The notes below the pieces were generated by a model. That model had not been told where the DNA came from. It saw nothing but the letters and a program-made list of their open reading frames with translations, and ran no database searches. Shown piece by piece: positions 26,627 to 35,852 of a stretch of 64,000 nucleotides of DNA (the first letter of the stretch is position 1; every line of letters begins with the position of its first letter). A program made the translations under genes and the position numbers. Origin of the DNA: Mannheimia glucosida (lineage in GTDB: Bacteria > Pseudomonadota > Gammaproteobacteria > Enterobacterales > Pasteurellaceae); contig NZ_CP176502.1 of assembly GCF_046267875.1 (NCBI RefSeq), positions 1,736,001 to 1,800,000 on the forward strand. Direction: 5' to 3'.

Positions 26627-26662
26627 ATAATCTCCTTACTGCGATTATTGAATTAATAAGAC

Positions 26663-26944
26663 TTAAAGCAAATCAACTCTCTCTTTTAGATCTTTACCTG
26701 CTTTAAAATGTGGTACATATTTAGCGCCTAAAAGAACACTTTCTCCTGTTTTGGGATTACGACCTAAACGCGGCTGCCGATAATGTAGAGAAAAACTACC
26801 AAATCCTCTTACTTCTATCCTTTCACCTTCTTCTAAAGTAGCCGTTAACTGCTCTAAAAGCTCTTTTACACAATGCTCCACCATTTTAATTGGTAAACTT
26901 GGATTTTTAGATGCTAAACTCTCAATTAATTCAGATTTAGTCAT
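26663..26944 (-). CDS. ihfB: Integration host factor subunit beta
   Basis: IhfB pairs with IhfA to bend DNA sharply at specific sites in replication, recombination and transcription. The 93-aa protein has the DNABII signature GFGSFSLHYRQPRLGRNPKTGESV, with the intercalating Pro within the beta-arm RNPKTG. It follows rpsA as in E. coli. ihfA lies only about 4.5 kb away on the same strand. Confidence 0.96.
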   Translation of the reverse strand: MTKSELIESLASKNPSLPIKMVEHCVKELLEQLTATLEEGERIEVRGFGSFSLHYRQPRLGRNPKTGESVLLGAKYVPHFKAGKDLKERVDLL

Positions 26945-27022
26945 ATTATTTCTACCAAAAATTAATTCTATTTTGAATAATCATTTATTATGAAAATAAG
27001 CATTCAAAATGGCATTTCTAAG

Positions 27023-27058
27023 TTTAAATGGGTATGTTCAAAACATACCCATTTTAAA
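27023..27058 (-). terminator. Hairpin between rpsA and ihfB
   Basis: AAATGGGTATGTT (27026-27038) pairs perfectly with AACATACCCATTT (27042-27054). The 13-bp stem has a 3-nt loop. The following T-tract is weak, so it may be a partial terminator or a 3'-end stabiliser, allowing some read-through to ihfB. Confidence 0.7.
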
Positions 27059-27072
27059 TTAGTCTATACTAA

Positions 27073-28740
27073 TTATTCGCCTTTAGCTGCTTTGAAAGCT
27101 TCAGCAAATGCATTAGGTACAACAACTTCCTCTTTGTTCACTTGTGCAATTGCTGCTGATTCTTCAGCTTCGTTTTTTGCACGAACAGATAAGTTAACTA
27201 CGCGAGATTTACGATCAACGCCGGTATATTTCGCTTCGATTGAATCGCCAACAGAAATAACAGAAGTGATGTCTTCTACACGCTCAGCAGTTGCTTCGTT
27301 TGCACGAATAAATGCTTCAACGCCGCCTTCCAATTCAACTTTAACGCCTTTAGCATCAACTTCTACAACTTTACCTGTTAAGATTGCACCTTTTTTAGTA
27401 GCATCTACAAAGTTTGTGAAAGGATCAGATTCTAATTGTTTGATACCTAAAGAGATACGCTCTTTTACTGCATCAACTTGTAGAACAACTGCTTCTACTT
27501 CATCACCTTTTTTGTAGTTACGAACTGCTTCTTCACCTGAAACATTCCAAGAAATGTCAGATAAGTGAACTAAACCGTCAATACCACCTTCTAAACCGAT
27601 AAAGATACCGAAGTCAGTAATTGATTTGATTTTACCTGATACTTTATCATTTTTGCTGTGAGTTGCCGCAAATTGTTCCCAAGGGTTTGCTTTGCATTGT
27701 TTTAAACCTAATGAGATACGACGACGTTCTTCATCAACTTCAAGTACCATTACTTCAACTACATCACCTACATTAACCACTTTAGATGGGTGAATATTTT
27801 TGTTTGTCCAGTCCATTTCTGAAACGTGAACTAAACCTTCAACACCGTCTAAAATCTCAACGAAGCAACCGTAGTCAGTTAAGTTAGTTACTTTACCAGT
27901 TAATTTGCTGTTTACCGGGTGGCTTTCAGCAATTACAGCCCAAGGATCTTGACCTAATTGTTTTAAGCCTAATGATACACGAGTTTTGTCTTTGTCAAAT
28001 TTTAATACTTTAACAGTAACTTCATCGCCTACATTAACCACTTCACTTGGGTGTTTAACACGTTTCCAAGCCATATCTGTGATATGTAATAAACCGTCAA
28101 CGCCACCTAAATCTACGAATGCACCGTAGTCAGTTAAGTTTTTAACTGTGCCTTTAACTTCAGAACCTTCAACTAAGTTTGCTAATACAGCATCACGATC
28201 TTGGTTGCTTTCTGTTTCGATAACAGCACGACGAGATACTACTACGTTGTTACGTTTTTGATCTAATTTGATTACTTTGAATTCGTACTCTTTACCTTCT
28301 AAGTTTAAAGAATCACGAACCGGACGAGTATCAACTAATGAACCTGGTAAGAACGCACGAACACCGTTTAATTCAACAGTGAAACCGCCTTTTACTTTAC
28401 CATTTACGAAACCGATAACTGTAGCTTGTTCTTCAAATGCTTTCTCTAAAGCAATCCAAGCTTCGTTACGTTTTGCATCACCACGAGAAACTACTGTTGC
28501 ACCAAAACCGTCTTCTACAGCTTTAAGAACAACATCAACTTCATCACCCACTTGAACTTCTAATTCACCTTGAGCGTTAGTAAATTCTGAGGCATCAATT
28601 GCAGATTCAGATTTAAAACCTGTATCAACAATAACTAAGCCTTTTTGGATAGCAACAACAGTACCTTTAACAACATCACCTAAACGTGGTGTAGCTGCAA
28701 ATGATTCTTCAAGTAGTTGAGCAAACGATAATTCTGACAT
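27073..28740 (-). CDS. rpsA: 30S ribosomal protein S1
   Basis: S1 unfolds and docks mRNA on the 30S subunit. The 555-aa protein contains six S1 (OB-fold) repeats, visible as recurring GxVxxxTDYGxFVxL(x)GVxGLxHxSxM/I motifs such as GTVKNLTDYGAFVDLGGVDGLLHITDMAW. E. coli S1 has 557 aa. The upstream gap from cmk (28741-28832) lacks a strong ribosome-binding site (only GAAG before the ATG). This resembles E. coli rpsA, whose structured leader is autoregulated by S1; the same control here is inferred. Confidence 0.97.
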   Translation of the reverse strand: MSELSFAQLLEESFAATPRLGDVVKGTVVAIQKGLVIVDTGFKSESAIDASEFTNAQGELEVQVGDEVDVVLKAVEDGFGATVVSRGDAKRNEAWIALEKAFEEQATVIGFVNGKVKGGFTVELNGVRAFLPGSLVDTRPVRDSLNLEGKEYEFKVIKLDQKRNNVVVSRRAVIETESNQDRDAVLANLVEGSEVKGTVKNLTDYGAFVDLGGVDGLLHITDMAWKRVKHPSEVVNVGDEVTVKVLKFDKDKTRVSLGLKQLGQDPWAVIAESHPVNSKLTGKVTNLTDYGCFVEILDGVEGLVHVSEMDWTNKNIHPSKVVNVGDVVEVMVLEVDEERRRISLGLKQCKANPWEQFAATHSKNDKVSGKIKSITDFGIFIGLEGGIDGLVHLSDISWNVSGEEAVRNYKKGDEVEAVVLQVDAVKERISLGIKQLESDPFTNFVDATKKGAILTGKVVEVDAKGVKVELEGGVEAFIRANEATAERVEDITSVISVGDSIEAKYTGVDRKSRVVNLSVRAKNEAEESAAIAQVNKEEVVVPNAFAEAFKAAKGE

Positions 28741-28832
28741 AATAAATCTTCTTAAAAATAAACATCCATCTAACGTCCTGTTAAACGGGGTTGGTAATAA
28801 AAGCTAAACAATTCCTGTGTAAAGCCGACAAA

Positions 28833-29507
28833 CTAAAATTTAATGTATTGAGAGATGTGATTTAACGCTTGGTTAATCACCTCTTCAATGGATAAATGCG
28901 TTGAATCTAAAAGCAACGCATCTTTAGCCGGAACAAGAGGTGCAACCGCACGATTTCTATCGCGAAAATCACGTTCTTTTATCTCAGCTAAAATCTCGTC
29001 AAAGTTAGCATTAAATCCCTTTTCTTGCAACTGTTTTACACGTCTTTTTGTGCGTTCTTCGGCACTTGCATCTAAAAACAGCTTAATTTGAGCATCAGGA
29101 AAGACAACTGTCCCCATATCTCTGCCGTCAGCAATAAGTCCTTTTTCTGTACTAAAGGCCCTTTGACGTTCTAACAATGCCTCTCGAACCCGAGGAAACG
29201 CAGCCACTTTCGATGCGTTTTGCCCAGCTTCTGCACTGCGGATCTGGTCGCCGACATTTTCTCCGTCTAAAATTACTCTAATTTCGCCATTTTCAGGCAA
29301 AAACTGAATATCGAGGTAACGGGCTACTTCGGCTAATTTAGCCTCATCATCAAGTGCAATTCCTTTTTTAACTGCACTTAATGCAGTAATTCGATATAAA
29401 GCACCTGAATCTAAAAAATCAAACCTTAATTTTTCAGCCAATGCATGACATAACGTTCCTTTACCTGCACCACTCGGCCCATCAACTGTAATCACTATTT
29501 TTTTCAT
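28833..29507 (-). CDS. cmk: Cytidylate kinase
   Basis: Cmk phosphorylates CMP and dCMP using ATP. The 224-aa protein has the P-loop GPSGAGKGT at residues 10-18, the substrate block DFLDSGALYR, and IADGRDMGTVVFPDA and RDFRDRNRAVAPLVPA. It precedes rpsA, the conserved arrangement, and follows degS with an 8-bp gap. Confidence 0.96.
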   Translation of the reverse strand: MKKIVITVDGPSGAGKGTLCHALAEKLRFDFLDSGALYRITALSAVKKGIALDDEAKLAEVARYLDIQFLPENGEIRVILDGENVGDQIRSAEAGQNASKVAAFPRVREALLERQRAFSTEKGLIADGRDMGTVVFPDAQIKLFLDASAEERTKRRVKQLQEKGFNANFDEILAEIKERDFRDRNRAVAPLVPAKDALLLDSTHLSIEEVINQALNHISQYIKF

Positions 29508-29515
29508 TTTCTACC

Positions 29516-30559
29516 CTATTGAGTCTGTAACTCAGTAATAGTTACATCAAAGTTAAGTAATTGTTCATCACGTTGAACCAATACTTTTACTGTAGTATAA
29601 GGTTTCATTTCAGCAAGCTCTTCCATCATTTGAGAAGGAGAGAATGCCTCAATATCTCCGACTTTAAGCACTAAGTCACCTGCTTGAATCCCCGCTTTTG
29701 CGGCTGGCCCATTTTTATCTACATTAGCAATGATCACCCCTTTTTCATAACCTTGCATTTTTGCGGTGTCAAGCAAATCTGTACTTACCCCAAAATAGCC
29801 ACGAATAACTCGGCCATCTTTAATGATCTTACTCATAATCTGATTCGCCAGATTAATGGGAATCGCAAAATTTAGGCCCTCTGATAATTCATTCGTATTT
29901 TTCCCAAAACGCAAAGTGTTAATACCTATTAGCTCACCAGCAGTATTAATTAAAGCACCACCTGAGTTCCCTTGATTAATGGAAACATCTGTCTGAATAA
30001 AATTTTGTCTACCACTTTCTGTTAAGGTTTTTCGCCCAATAGCACTGACTATCCCTTGCGTAATGCTCTGTCCTAAATTCAAAGGATTACCAATTGCCAA
30101 CACCACATCGCCAATTTGTAGTTTGCGCTCCAGATTTTGTGGAATAGTAGGTAAATTCTCACCCTCAATTTTTAAAACAGCTAAATCAGTTAAAGAATCA
30201 TCGCCGACTAATTTTACATTAGTCGAAATAGCACCGTTTTGCAAAGCAATCACGATTTGATCCGCATCTTCAATCACATGCCTGTTAGTTAAAATATAGC
30301 CATCACTACTCATAATCACACCCGAACCTAAATTCTTAACTTCAAATGTTTCATTTTCAGAACTAAAATTTCGGCTATATACATTAACGACTGCGGGGGA
30401 GGCTATTTTAACCGCTGCATTGTAGCTTACAATCTCTTTTTGAGTGAATGCTGATAATGAAAACGAACTCCCTTTACTCTGAATAATTGGAGCTACAAAC
30501 AAAATTAAAATTGCACAAAAAAGTCCAAATATGACCGCTTGTCCGATTTTTTTCAGCAT
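29516..30559 (-). CDS. degS: Site-1 protease DegS, periplasmic stress sensor
   Basis: DegS is an inner-membrane-anchored serine protease. It senses misfolded outer-membrane proteins through its PDZ domain and cleaves RseA to release sigma-E. The 347-aa product has one N-terminal transmembrane helix (about 8-27). The trypsin-like domain has the triad His94 (TNRHV), Asp125 (LTDLAVLK) and Ser199 (NQGNSGGAL), and a single C-terminal PDZ domain follows (about 250-340). One PDZ and no cleavable signal distinguish it from DegP/DegQ. Confidence 0.93.
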   Translation of the reverse strand: MLKKIGQAVIFGLFCAILILFVAPIIQSKGSSFSLSAFTQKEIVSYNAAVKIASPAVVNVYSRNFSSENETFEVKNLGSGVIMSSDGYILTNRHVIEDADQIVIALQNGAISTNVKLVGDDSLTDLAVLKIEGENLPTIPQNLERKLQIGDVVLAIGNPLNLGQSITQGIVSAIGRKTLTESGRQNFIQTDVSINQGNSGGALINTAGELIGINTLRFGKNTNELSEGLNFAIPINLANQIMSKIIKDGRVIRGYFGVSTDLLDTAKMQGYEKGVIIANVDKNGPAAKAGIQAGDLVLKVGDIEAFSPSQMMEELAEMKPYTTVKVLVQRDEQLLNFDVTITELQTQ

Positions 30560-30574
30560 GTATGTTACCCTAAA

Positions 30575-31096
30575 TTATAAACGACGAGCCTGCCAGAAAG
30601 CCTTAGACCAATATGGCGAATCCAAATCAGAATAAATCACCCCTCCCTTTGTTGAGGCGTGAAGAAATTGCCCATTTTTTACATAAACACCAACGTGTTT
30701 CCCATTTGGACCACGCCCTGTCTTGAAAAAAACTAAATCACCTGTACGCAATTCGTCTTTGGATATACGCTCACCAGCCTTAGCCTGCTCTGTGGTGGTT
30801 CTCGGCAAATCTATCCCAAAAAGATCTTTAAAAGTGACTTGCATAAAACCAGAACAGTCGATGCCAGCCTTGCTATTGCCACCTAAACGATAGCGAGTGC
30901 CTTTCCATTCGTGTTGGTGTTCACTTAATCGACTAATTGCCATAATAGGATCAGAAAGGTCTGATTGGTATATTGAACGATAAACTTTACTTTTTACTTG
31001 AGACTTAGAGGTTGTATCTGAACTTGAACAAGCCACTAACATCGCTGTAGTAGCTAACAAACAACCTAAGGAAAGCCACCGTTTGGTTAATTTCAT
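30575..31096 (-). CDS. nlpC: NlpC/P60-family peptidoglycan endopeptidase lipoprotein
   Basis: The 173-aa lipoprotein (lipobox LVAC, Cys23) has an NlpC/P60 cysteine-peptidase domain. Cys81 lies in GIDCSGF, His134 in KHVGVYV and His146 in FLHAS, the expected catalytic set. Similarity is stronger to E. coli NlpC (DELxxGDLVFFKTGxGxNGxHVG and an FWQARR ending) than to MepS/Spr. The position near ihfA also matches nlpC; in E. coli btuC, btuE and btuD lie between them and are missing here. Confidence 0.9.
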   Translation of the reverse strand: MKLTKRWLSLGCLLATTAMLVACSSSDTTSKSQVKSKVYRSIYQSDLSDPIMAISRLSEHQHEWKGTRYRLGGNSKAGIDCSGFMQVTFKDLFGIDLPRTTTEQAKAGERISKDELRTGDLVFFKTGRGPNGKHVGVYVKNGQFLHASTKGGVIYSDLDSPYWSKAFWQARRL

Positions 31097-31134
31097 TTAT
31101 TACTCCACATTAAATCTAACTAAGATAACTGCCC

Positions 31135-31431
31135 CTATGATTGGTAGCTAGCTTGCTCAACACGTTCTCGTAATTTTTGCCCAGCTTTAAAAACTACTAC
31201 TCGACGGGCTGAAACAGCCACATTTTCCCCCGTTTTAGGATTTCTTCCTGGACGAGCTTTTTTTTCTCTCAGTGAAAAATTACCAAAACCAGATAATTTC
31301 ACTTCTTCACCATTTTCCAGGGAGGATCGGATCTCTTCAAAGAACAATTCAACAAATTGCTTCGCTACACGCTTTTCTAACCCAAATTTTTCAATCAGGT
31401 TTTCTGCAATTTCAATCTTGGTAAGCGCCAT
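31135..31431 (-). CDS. ihfA: Integration host factor subunit alpha
   Basis: This is the alpha partner of IhfB. The 98-aa protein has the DNABII signature GFGNFSLREKKARPGRNPKTGE. Two adjacent ATGs occur; the second (31431) has the better spacing from AAGGA and gives the family-typical MALTKIEIAE start. It follows pheT as in E. coli pheS-pheT-ihfA. Confidence 0.96.
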   Translation of the reverse strand: MALTKIEIAENLIEKFGLEKRVAKQFVELFFEEIRSSLENGEEVKLSGFGNFSLREKKARPGRNPKTGENVAVSARRVVVFKAGQKLRERVEQASYQS

Positions 31432-31488
31432 CATTTATCCTTAGTTTATTGTTATGGCTGATAAAATAAATCAGCCATATTTTACTGA

Positions 31489-33876
31489 TTAATCACGAAG
31501 TACCGCATTGAAACGTGTTGCTAATTCAGCTAATACCGCTTGAATTACCGCATTGATTTCATTTTCTTCTAATGTTTTTTCATTATCTTGAACCGTTAAG
31601 CTAATAGCTAAACTTTTCTTACCGCTTTCTAAATTCGCACCACGGTAAACATCGAATAAATTGAGTGCTACTAATTTATTCCCACCAGCTTTACGACAAG
31701 CCTCTAGCACCTCACCGGCTGGAACAGTTTCATCTACCACGACAGCAATATCACGGTTATTTGCAGGGAATTTAGAAATTTCGCCCGCTTGTGTCACCGG
31801 ACGCTCTGCAATGGCTGAGGCTAGAATTTCACATACAATCGGTTTACCTTTGATACCCAATTTTTGCACGATTGATGGGTGAACAGTACCGATAAAACCA
31901 ATTTCCTTGCCATCCAGCATAATCGCCGCTGATTGCCCCGGGTGTAATGCTGGGAACTGTTTTGCAACAAATTGCAAATCGTGACGAATAGAGGTTAAAG
32001 AGAGAATACGTTCAATATCGCCTTTTAAATCAAAGAAATCAGCCGCTTCTGCTTTATTTTCCCAATGGACCGGACGTTTATCGCCCACAATCGCCGCACC
32101 AAAAACAAATTCTTGACGCACACCTGATTCCGCATTGTTATCCGGAATAAAGCGTAAACCTGCCTCAAAAATACGCACACGGTTTTGCTGACGGCTTTGG
32201 TTATACACGATAGTGTCCAATAAACCGGTTAAAAGGGAAACACGCATTGCCGACATTTCACTTGAAATCGGGTTTGGCAAAATCAACGCTTCTTGTTGCG
32301 GGTGCAATAGTGACTGTTTCTTCGGATCAACAAAGCTATAAGTAATCACTTCTTGGTAATCACTATCTACCAATGCCATACGAATACGGTTTGCTTCAAG
32401 TAATTTTTCCGGCGTACCTTTCATCGTTAAATGAGCCAGCGGCGAGTTATTCGGGATACTGTTATAACCGTAAATTCGAGCAATTTCTTCAATTAAATCT
32501 TCTTCGATTTCAATATCAAAACGCCAACTTGGAGCAACTGCCGTCCAACTGTTCTCAGCAAATGTGACGTTCAAGCCTAAGCGGGTCAAGATATCAGTTA
32601 CCGTTTCATCGTTAATATGATGACCAATCACCGAATCTAATTTACTGCGTCTAAGCGTGACAGTATTGCGTTTTGGTAGATTTTCTTGGCTCACGGCTTC
32701 TACAATTTCACCTGCTTCACCGCCGCAAATTTCCAGTAATAATGCCGTTGCACGCTCCATTGCTTGACGAGTTAACTCTGGATCAACTCCACGTTCAAAA
32801 CGGTGTGATGCATCGGTATGTAACCCATATTGACGAGCGCGACCGGTAATCGCTAACGGAGCAAAAAATGCAGACTCTAACACCACATCTTTCGTATTCT
32901 CGCTCACCCCGCTGGCTTCGCCACCGAAAATACCTGCCATTGCCAATGCCCCTTTGCTATCAGCAATCACTAAGGTATTAGCTTGTAATTTAGCGGTTGT
33001 GCCATCTAACAACACCAATTCTTCACCGTCTTTTGCCATACGCACTTGAATGCCGCCTTCAATTTTCGCTGCATCAAAGGCGTGCATTGGCTGTCCTAAC
33101 TCTAAAAGGCTTAAGTTAGTAATATCAACGATTGGATCAATTGAACGAATGCCACAACGGCGTAATTTTTCTTGCAGCCACAGTGGCGATGTCGCTTTGA
33201 CATTTACATTTTTCACCACACGGGCTAAATAGCGAGGGCAAGCCTCCGGTGCTTGTAATTCCACTGAAACTTTATCTGAAATCGTGGCTTTCACCTCTGT
33301 AATGGTCGGTGCTTTCACATCAGCACGGTTAATCACCCCCACCTCGCGAGCAATACCGGCAATGCTTAAGCAGTCTGCACGGTTTGGTGTGAGGCTGATT
33401 TCAATCGCCACATCATTTAAATTTAAATATTCACGGAAATCTTGACCGATAGGTGCATCAGCCGGCAATTCAATAATACCGCTGTGATCTTCTTTGATCC
33501 CTAGTTCTGAGTAAGAACATAACATCCCCTCTGAAGGCTGACCACGCAATTTGGTTTTCTTGATTTTGAAATCTCCTGGTAGCACTGCACCATCAACGGC
33601 ACAAGCCACTTTTAAACCTTGACGACAGTTTGGTGCCCCACATACGATATCTAATAAACGCTCTCCGCCAACATTCACTTTAGTCACACGTAATTTGTCG
33701 GCATCTGGGTGCTGGGCACATTCTACCACTTCACCTACAACCACGCCTGAAAACGCACCCGCTACCGGCTCTACATCGTCAACTTCTAAACCTAACATGG
33801 TAATTTGGTCGCATAATTGCTCTGTGCTAATTGCAGGGTTTACCCATTCACGCAACCAAGATTCATTGAATTTCAT
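31489..33876 (-). CDS. pheT: Phenylalanyl-tRNA synthetase beta subunit
   Basis: PheT is the large subunit of the alpha2-beta2 enzyme; it edits Tyr-tRNA-Phe and binds the tRNA. At 795 aa it matches E. coli (795). Visible parts are the N-terminal EMAP/OB tRNA-binding domain (about 40-150, GEVVECAQHPDADKLRVTKV), the B3/B4 editing core and B5 domains, and a C-terminal anticodon-binding FDX-ACB domain (about 700-795). It lies between pheS and ihfA. Confidence 0.97.
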   Translation of the reverse strand: MKFNESWLREWVNPAISTEQLCDQITMLGLEVDDVEPVAGAFSGVVVGEVVECAQHPDADKLRVTKVNVGGERLLDIVCGAPNCRQGLKVACAVDGAVLPGDFKIKKTKLRGQPSEGMLCSYSELGIKEDHSGIIELPADAPIGQDFREYLNLNDVAIEISLTPNRADCLSIAGIAREVGVINRADVKAPTITEVKATISDKVSVELQAPEACPRYLARVVKNVNVKATSPLWLQEKLRRCGIRSIDPIVDITNLSLLELGQPMHAFDAAKIEGGIQVRMAKDGEELVLLDGTTAKLQANTLVIADSKGALAMAGIFGGEASGVSENTKDVVLESAFFAPLAITGRARQYGLHTDASHRFERGVDPELTRQAMERATALLLEICGGEAGEIVEAVSQENLPKRNTVTLRRSKLDSVIGHHINDETVTDILTRLGLNVTFAENSWTAVAPSWRFDIEIEEDLIEEIARIYGYNSIPNNSPLAHLTMKGTPEKLLEANRIRMALVDSDYQEVITYSFVDPKKQSLLHPQQEALILPNPISSEMSAMRVSLLTGLLDTIVYNQSRQQNRVRIFEAGLRFIPDNNAESGVRQEFVFGAAIVGDKRPVHWENKAEAADFFDLKGDIERILSLTSIRHDLQFVAKQFPALHPGQSAAIMLDGKEIGFIGTVHPSIVQKLGIKGKPIVCEILASAIAERPVTQAGEISKFPANNRDIAVVVDETVPAGEVLEACRKAGGNKLVALNLFDVYRGANLESGKKSLAISLTVQDNEKTLEENEINAVIQAVLAELATRFNAVLRD

Positions 33877-33923
33877 TATTTCTATCCTATTTGTAAAATT
33901 TTCTAAATTTTTAACCGCTTGTA

Positions 33924-34907
33924 TTACTTAAATTGTTTTAAGAAACGTAAGTCATTTTCAAAGAATGAACGTAAATCCGTGACATTGTATCGCAACATCG
34001 TTAAACGCTCGACCCCCATACCCACAGCAAAACCGCTATATTCTTCAGGGTCAATTCCTACATTACGTAACACGTTCGGGTGTACCATACCGCAACCAAG
34101 CACCTCCAACCATTTACCGTTTTGACGCATTACGTCAACTTCCGCAGAAGGCTCGGTGAACGGGAAGAATGATGGGCGGAAACGCACTTGTAAATCTTCT
34201 TCAAAGAATGCTTTGAGGAAATCGTGAATTAAGCCTTTTAACTCGGTAAAGTTCGCTTTTTTATCCACATATAATAATTCAATTTGGTGGAACATCGGTG
34301 TGTGAGTTTGGTCGTAGTCGTTACGATATACACGCCCCGGTGCTACAATGCGGATAGGCGGTTTTACATTTTCCATTGTACGAATTTGCACGCCGGAAGT
34401 TTGAGTTCTTAATAAACGATTAGCATCGAACCAAAATGTATCGTGATCCGCTCGAGCCGGGTGATGAGCCGGAATGTTTAAAGCATCGAAGTTATAGTAA
34501 TCGGTTTCAATTTCAGGCCCGTTTGCCACCGTAAAACCTAATTCAGAGAAAAATTTCACCACACGTTCAATGGTAATAGAAACCGGGTGTAAACCACCTA
34601 GTTCGGTTTTACGCCCCGGAAGTGAAACATCAATGCTTTCGTTGGCTAGTTTTGCATTTAACTCTGCCATTTCTAATGTTTCTTTCTTCTCATTTAGTGC
34701 GTTTTGTGCAATTTGTTTGGCGTCATTAATTTTTTGCCCAACCGCCGGCCTTTCTTCTGCTGGCACGTCACGCAAGCCTTGCATTAAGGCAGTAAAGTGA
34801 CCTTTTTTACCGAAATATTCCACTTTTAACGCTTCTAATGTGGCAATATCGTTTGCTGCATTAACAGCCTCAACTGCCTGAGCAACTAAACCCTCTAAGT
34901 TTTGCAT
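33924..34907 (-). CDS. pheS: Phenylalanyl-tRNA synthetase alpha subunit
   Basis: PheS is the catalytic subunit. The 327-aa protein starts with a coiled-coil tRNA-binding segment (about 1-85). Class II synthetase motifs follow: motif 2 RVYRNDYDQTHTPMFHQIELLYVD and motif 3 GMGVERLTMLRYNVTDLR. No Phe-codon-rich leader peptide (pheM) or attenuator is visible upstream, so the E. coli attenuation mechanism appears absent. Confidence 0.97.
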   Translation of the reverse strand: MQNLEGLVAQAVEAVNAANDIATLEALKVEYFGKKGHFTALMQGLRDVPAEERPAVGQKINDAKQIAQNALNEKKETLEMAELNAKLANESIDVSLPGRKTELGGLHPVSITIERVVKFFSELGFTVANGPEIETDYYNFDALNIPAHHPARADHDTFWFDANRLLRTQTSGVQIRTMENVKPPIRIVAPGRVYRNDYDQTHTPMFHQIELLYVDKKANFTELKGLIHDFLKAFFEEDLQVRFRPSFFPFTEPSAEVDVMRQNGKWLEVLGCGMVHPNVLRNVGIDPEEYSGFAVGMGVERLTMLRYNVTDLRSFFENDLRFLKQFK

Positions 34908-34948
34908 TCTATCCTCTAAAGTTTTACTGATTTAAAATTGCAGAGATG

Positions 34949-34978
34949 ATAATACTTTAGCAAAAAAAAGTAAATCAA
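34949..34978 (-). promoter_or_regulatory. Candidate promoter of pheS
   Basis: TTGATT (34978-34973) and TATTAT (34954-34949) are separated by 18 bp, about 40 bp before the pheS ATG. Confidence 0.5.
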
Positions 34979-35133
34979 CGGATTCGTTAAATGATTGATT
35001 TTTAAGGTAAAGCAATTTTAAACAAGCGGTCATTTTTTCCTAATTTTTTGCAAATTAACAGGCGTGAAATTCGCATTCTGCTCTAAATCAAGTTATCATT
35101 AATCTACTTATTTCACTTATAAAAGGAAAAACG

Positions 35134-35793
35134 ATGTTTAACATTAGCAAACAGCAAGTTTTAGATGCTTTTCACTTCCGTGCCGCTTGCCGTAGTTACG
35201 ACCCAAACAAAAAAATCAGCAAAGAAGATATGGATTATATTTTGGAACTCGGACGTCTCTCGCCAAGCTCTGTCGGTTCTGAACCGTGGAAATTTTTAGT
35301 GCTGCAAAACCCAGAAATCCGTCAGAAAATTGCTCCTGTTTCGTGGGGAATTAAGCACCCGATGGAAGAAATGAGCCATTTAGTCGTCATTTTAACTAAA
35401 AAGAATGTTCGTTATAACACCCCATATATGCGTGATATGTTAGCTAAGCGTGGCTTAACCGATGAGCAGATTGAAGCCTCATTAGTGCGTTATAAATCGT
35501 TCCAAGAAGAAGATATGAAATTACTCAGCGAACGTGAAATATTTGATTGGAGTACCAAGCAAACCTATATTGCATTAGGTAATATGATGACCGGTGCGGC
35601 TCTGATTGGTATTGACTCTTGCCCGATTGAAGGTTTTCATTACGATACCGTAAACCAAATTTTATCGGACGAAGGCTTATTTGACCTAAACGAATATGGT
35701 GTGTCTTGTATGATAACTTTTGGCTATCGCAACAAAGAAATTAAGAAAAAATCCCGCAAACCTACCGAAGAAGTGATTGCGTGGATTGAATAA
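35134..35793 (+). CDS. Nitroreductase-family NAD(P)H-dependent oxidoreductase
   Basis: The 219-aa flavoprotein of the nitroreductase fold has the FMN-binding FRAACRSYDPNKKIS start and the block LGRLSPSSVGSEPWKFLVLQ. A middle QTYIALGNMMTGAALIGIDSCPIEGF segment and the C-terminal ITFGYRNKEIKKKSRKP with phosphate-contacting basic residues complete the family pattern. It resembles NfsB-like enzymes and Haemophilus homologues, but substrate and physiological role are unknown. The start has AAAGGAAAA upstream. It stands alone between divergent pheS and convergent tcyP. Confidence 0.88.
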   Translation: MFNISKQQVLDAFHFRAACRSYDPNKKISKEDMDYILELGRLSPSSVGSEPWKFLVLQNPEIRQKIAPVSWGIKHPMEEMSHLVVILTKKNVRYNTPYMRDMLAKRGLTDEQIEASLVRYKSFQEEDMKLLSEREIFDWSTKQTYIALGNMMTGAALIGIDSCPIEGFHYDTVNQILSDEGLFDLNEYGVSCMITFGYRNKEIKKKSRKPTEEVIAWIE

Positions 35794-35813
35794 TCCCCTT
35801 AACTTATAAAAAC

Positions 35814-35836
35814 GGGCGAATTAATCGCCCATTTTT
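35814..35836. terminator. Bidirectional terminator between nitroreductase and tcyP genes
   Basis: GGGCGA (35814-35819) and TCGCCC (35825-35830) pair across a 5-nt loop. ATTTTT lies on one side and AAAAAC on the other, so it can terminate both convergent genes. Confidence 0.82.
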
Positions 35837-35852
35837 ATATCTTTAGTTTTGA

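Noticed and set aside
34979..35080. Small frame (MRISRLLICKK...) upstream of pheS as a pheM-like leader peptide
   Set aside because: No cluster of Phe codons and no attenuator hairpin follow it; the frame also runs through an uptake signal.
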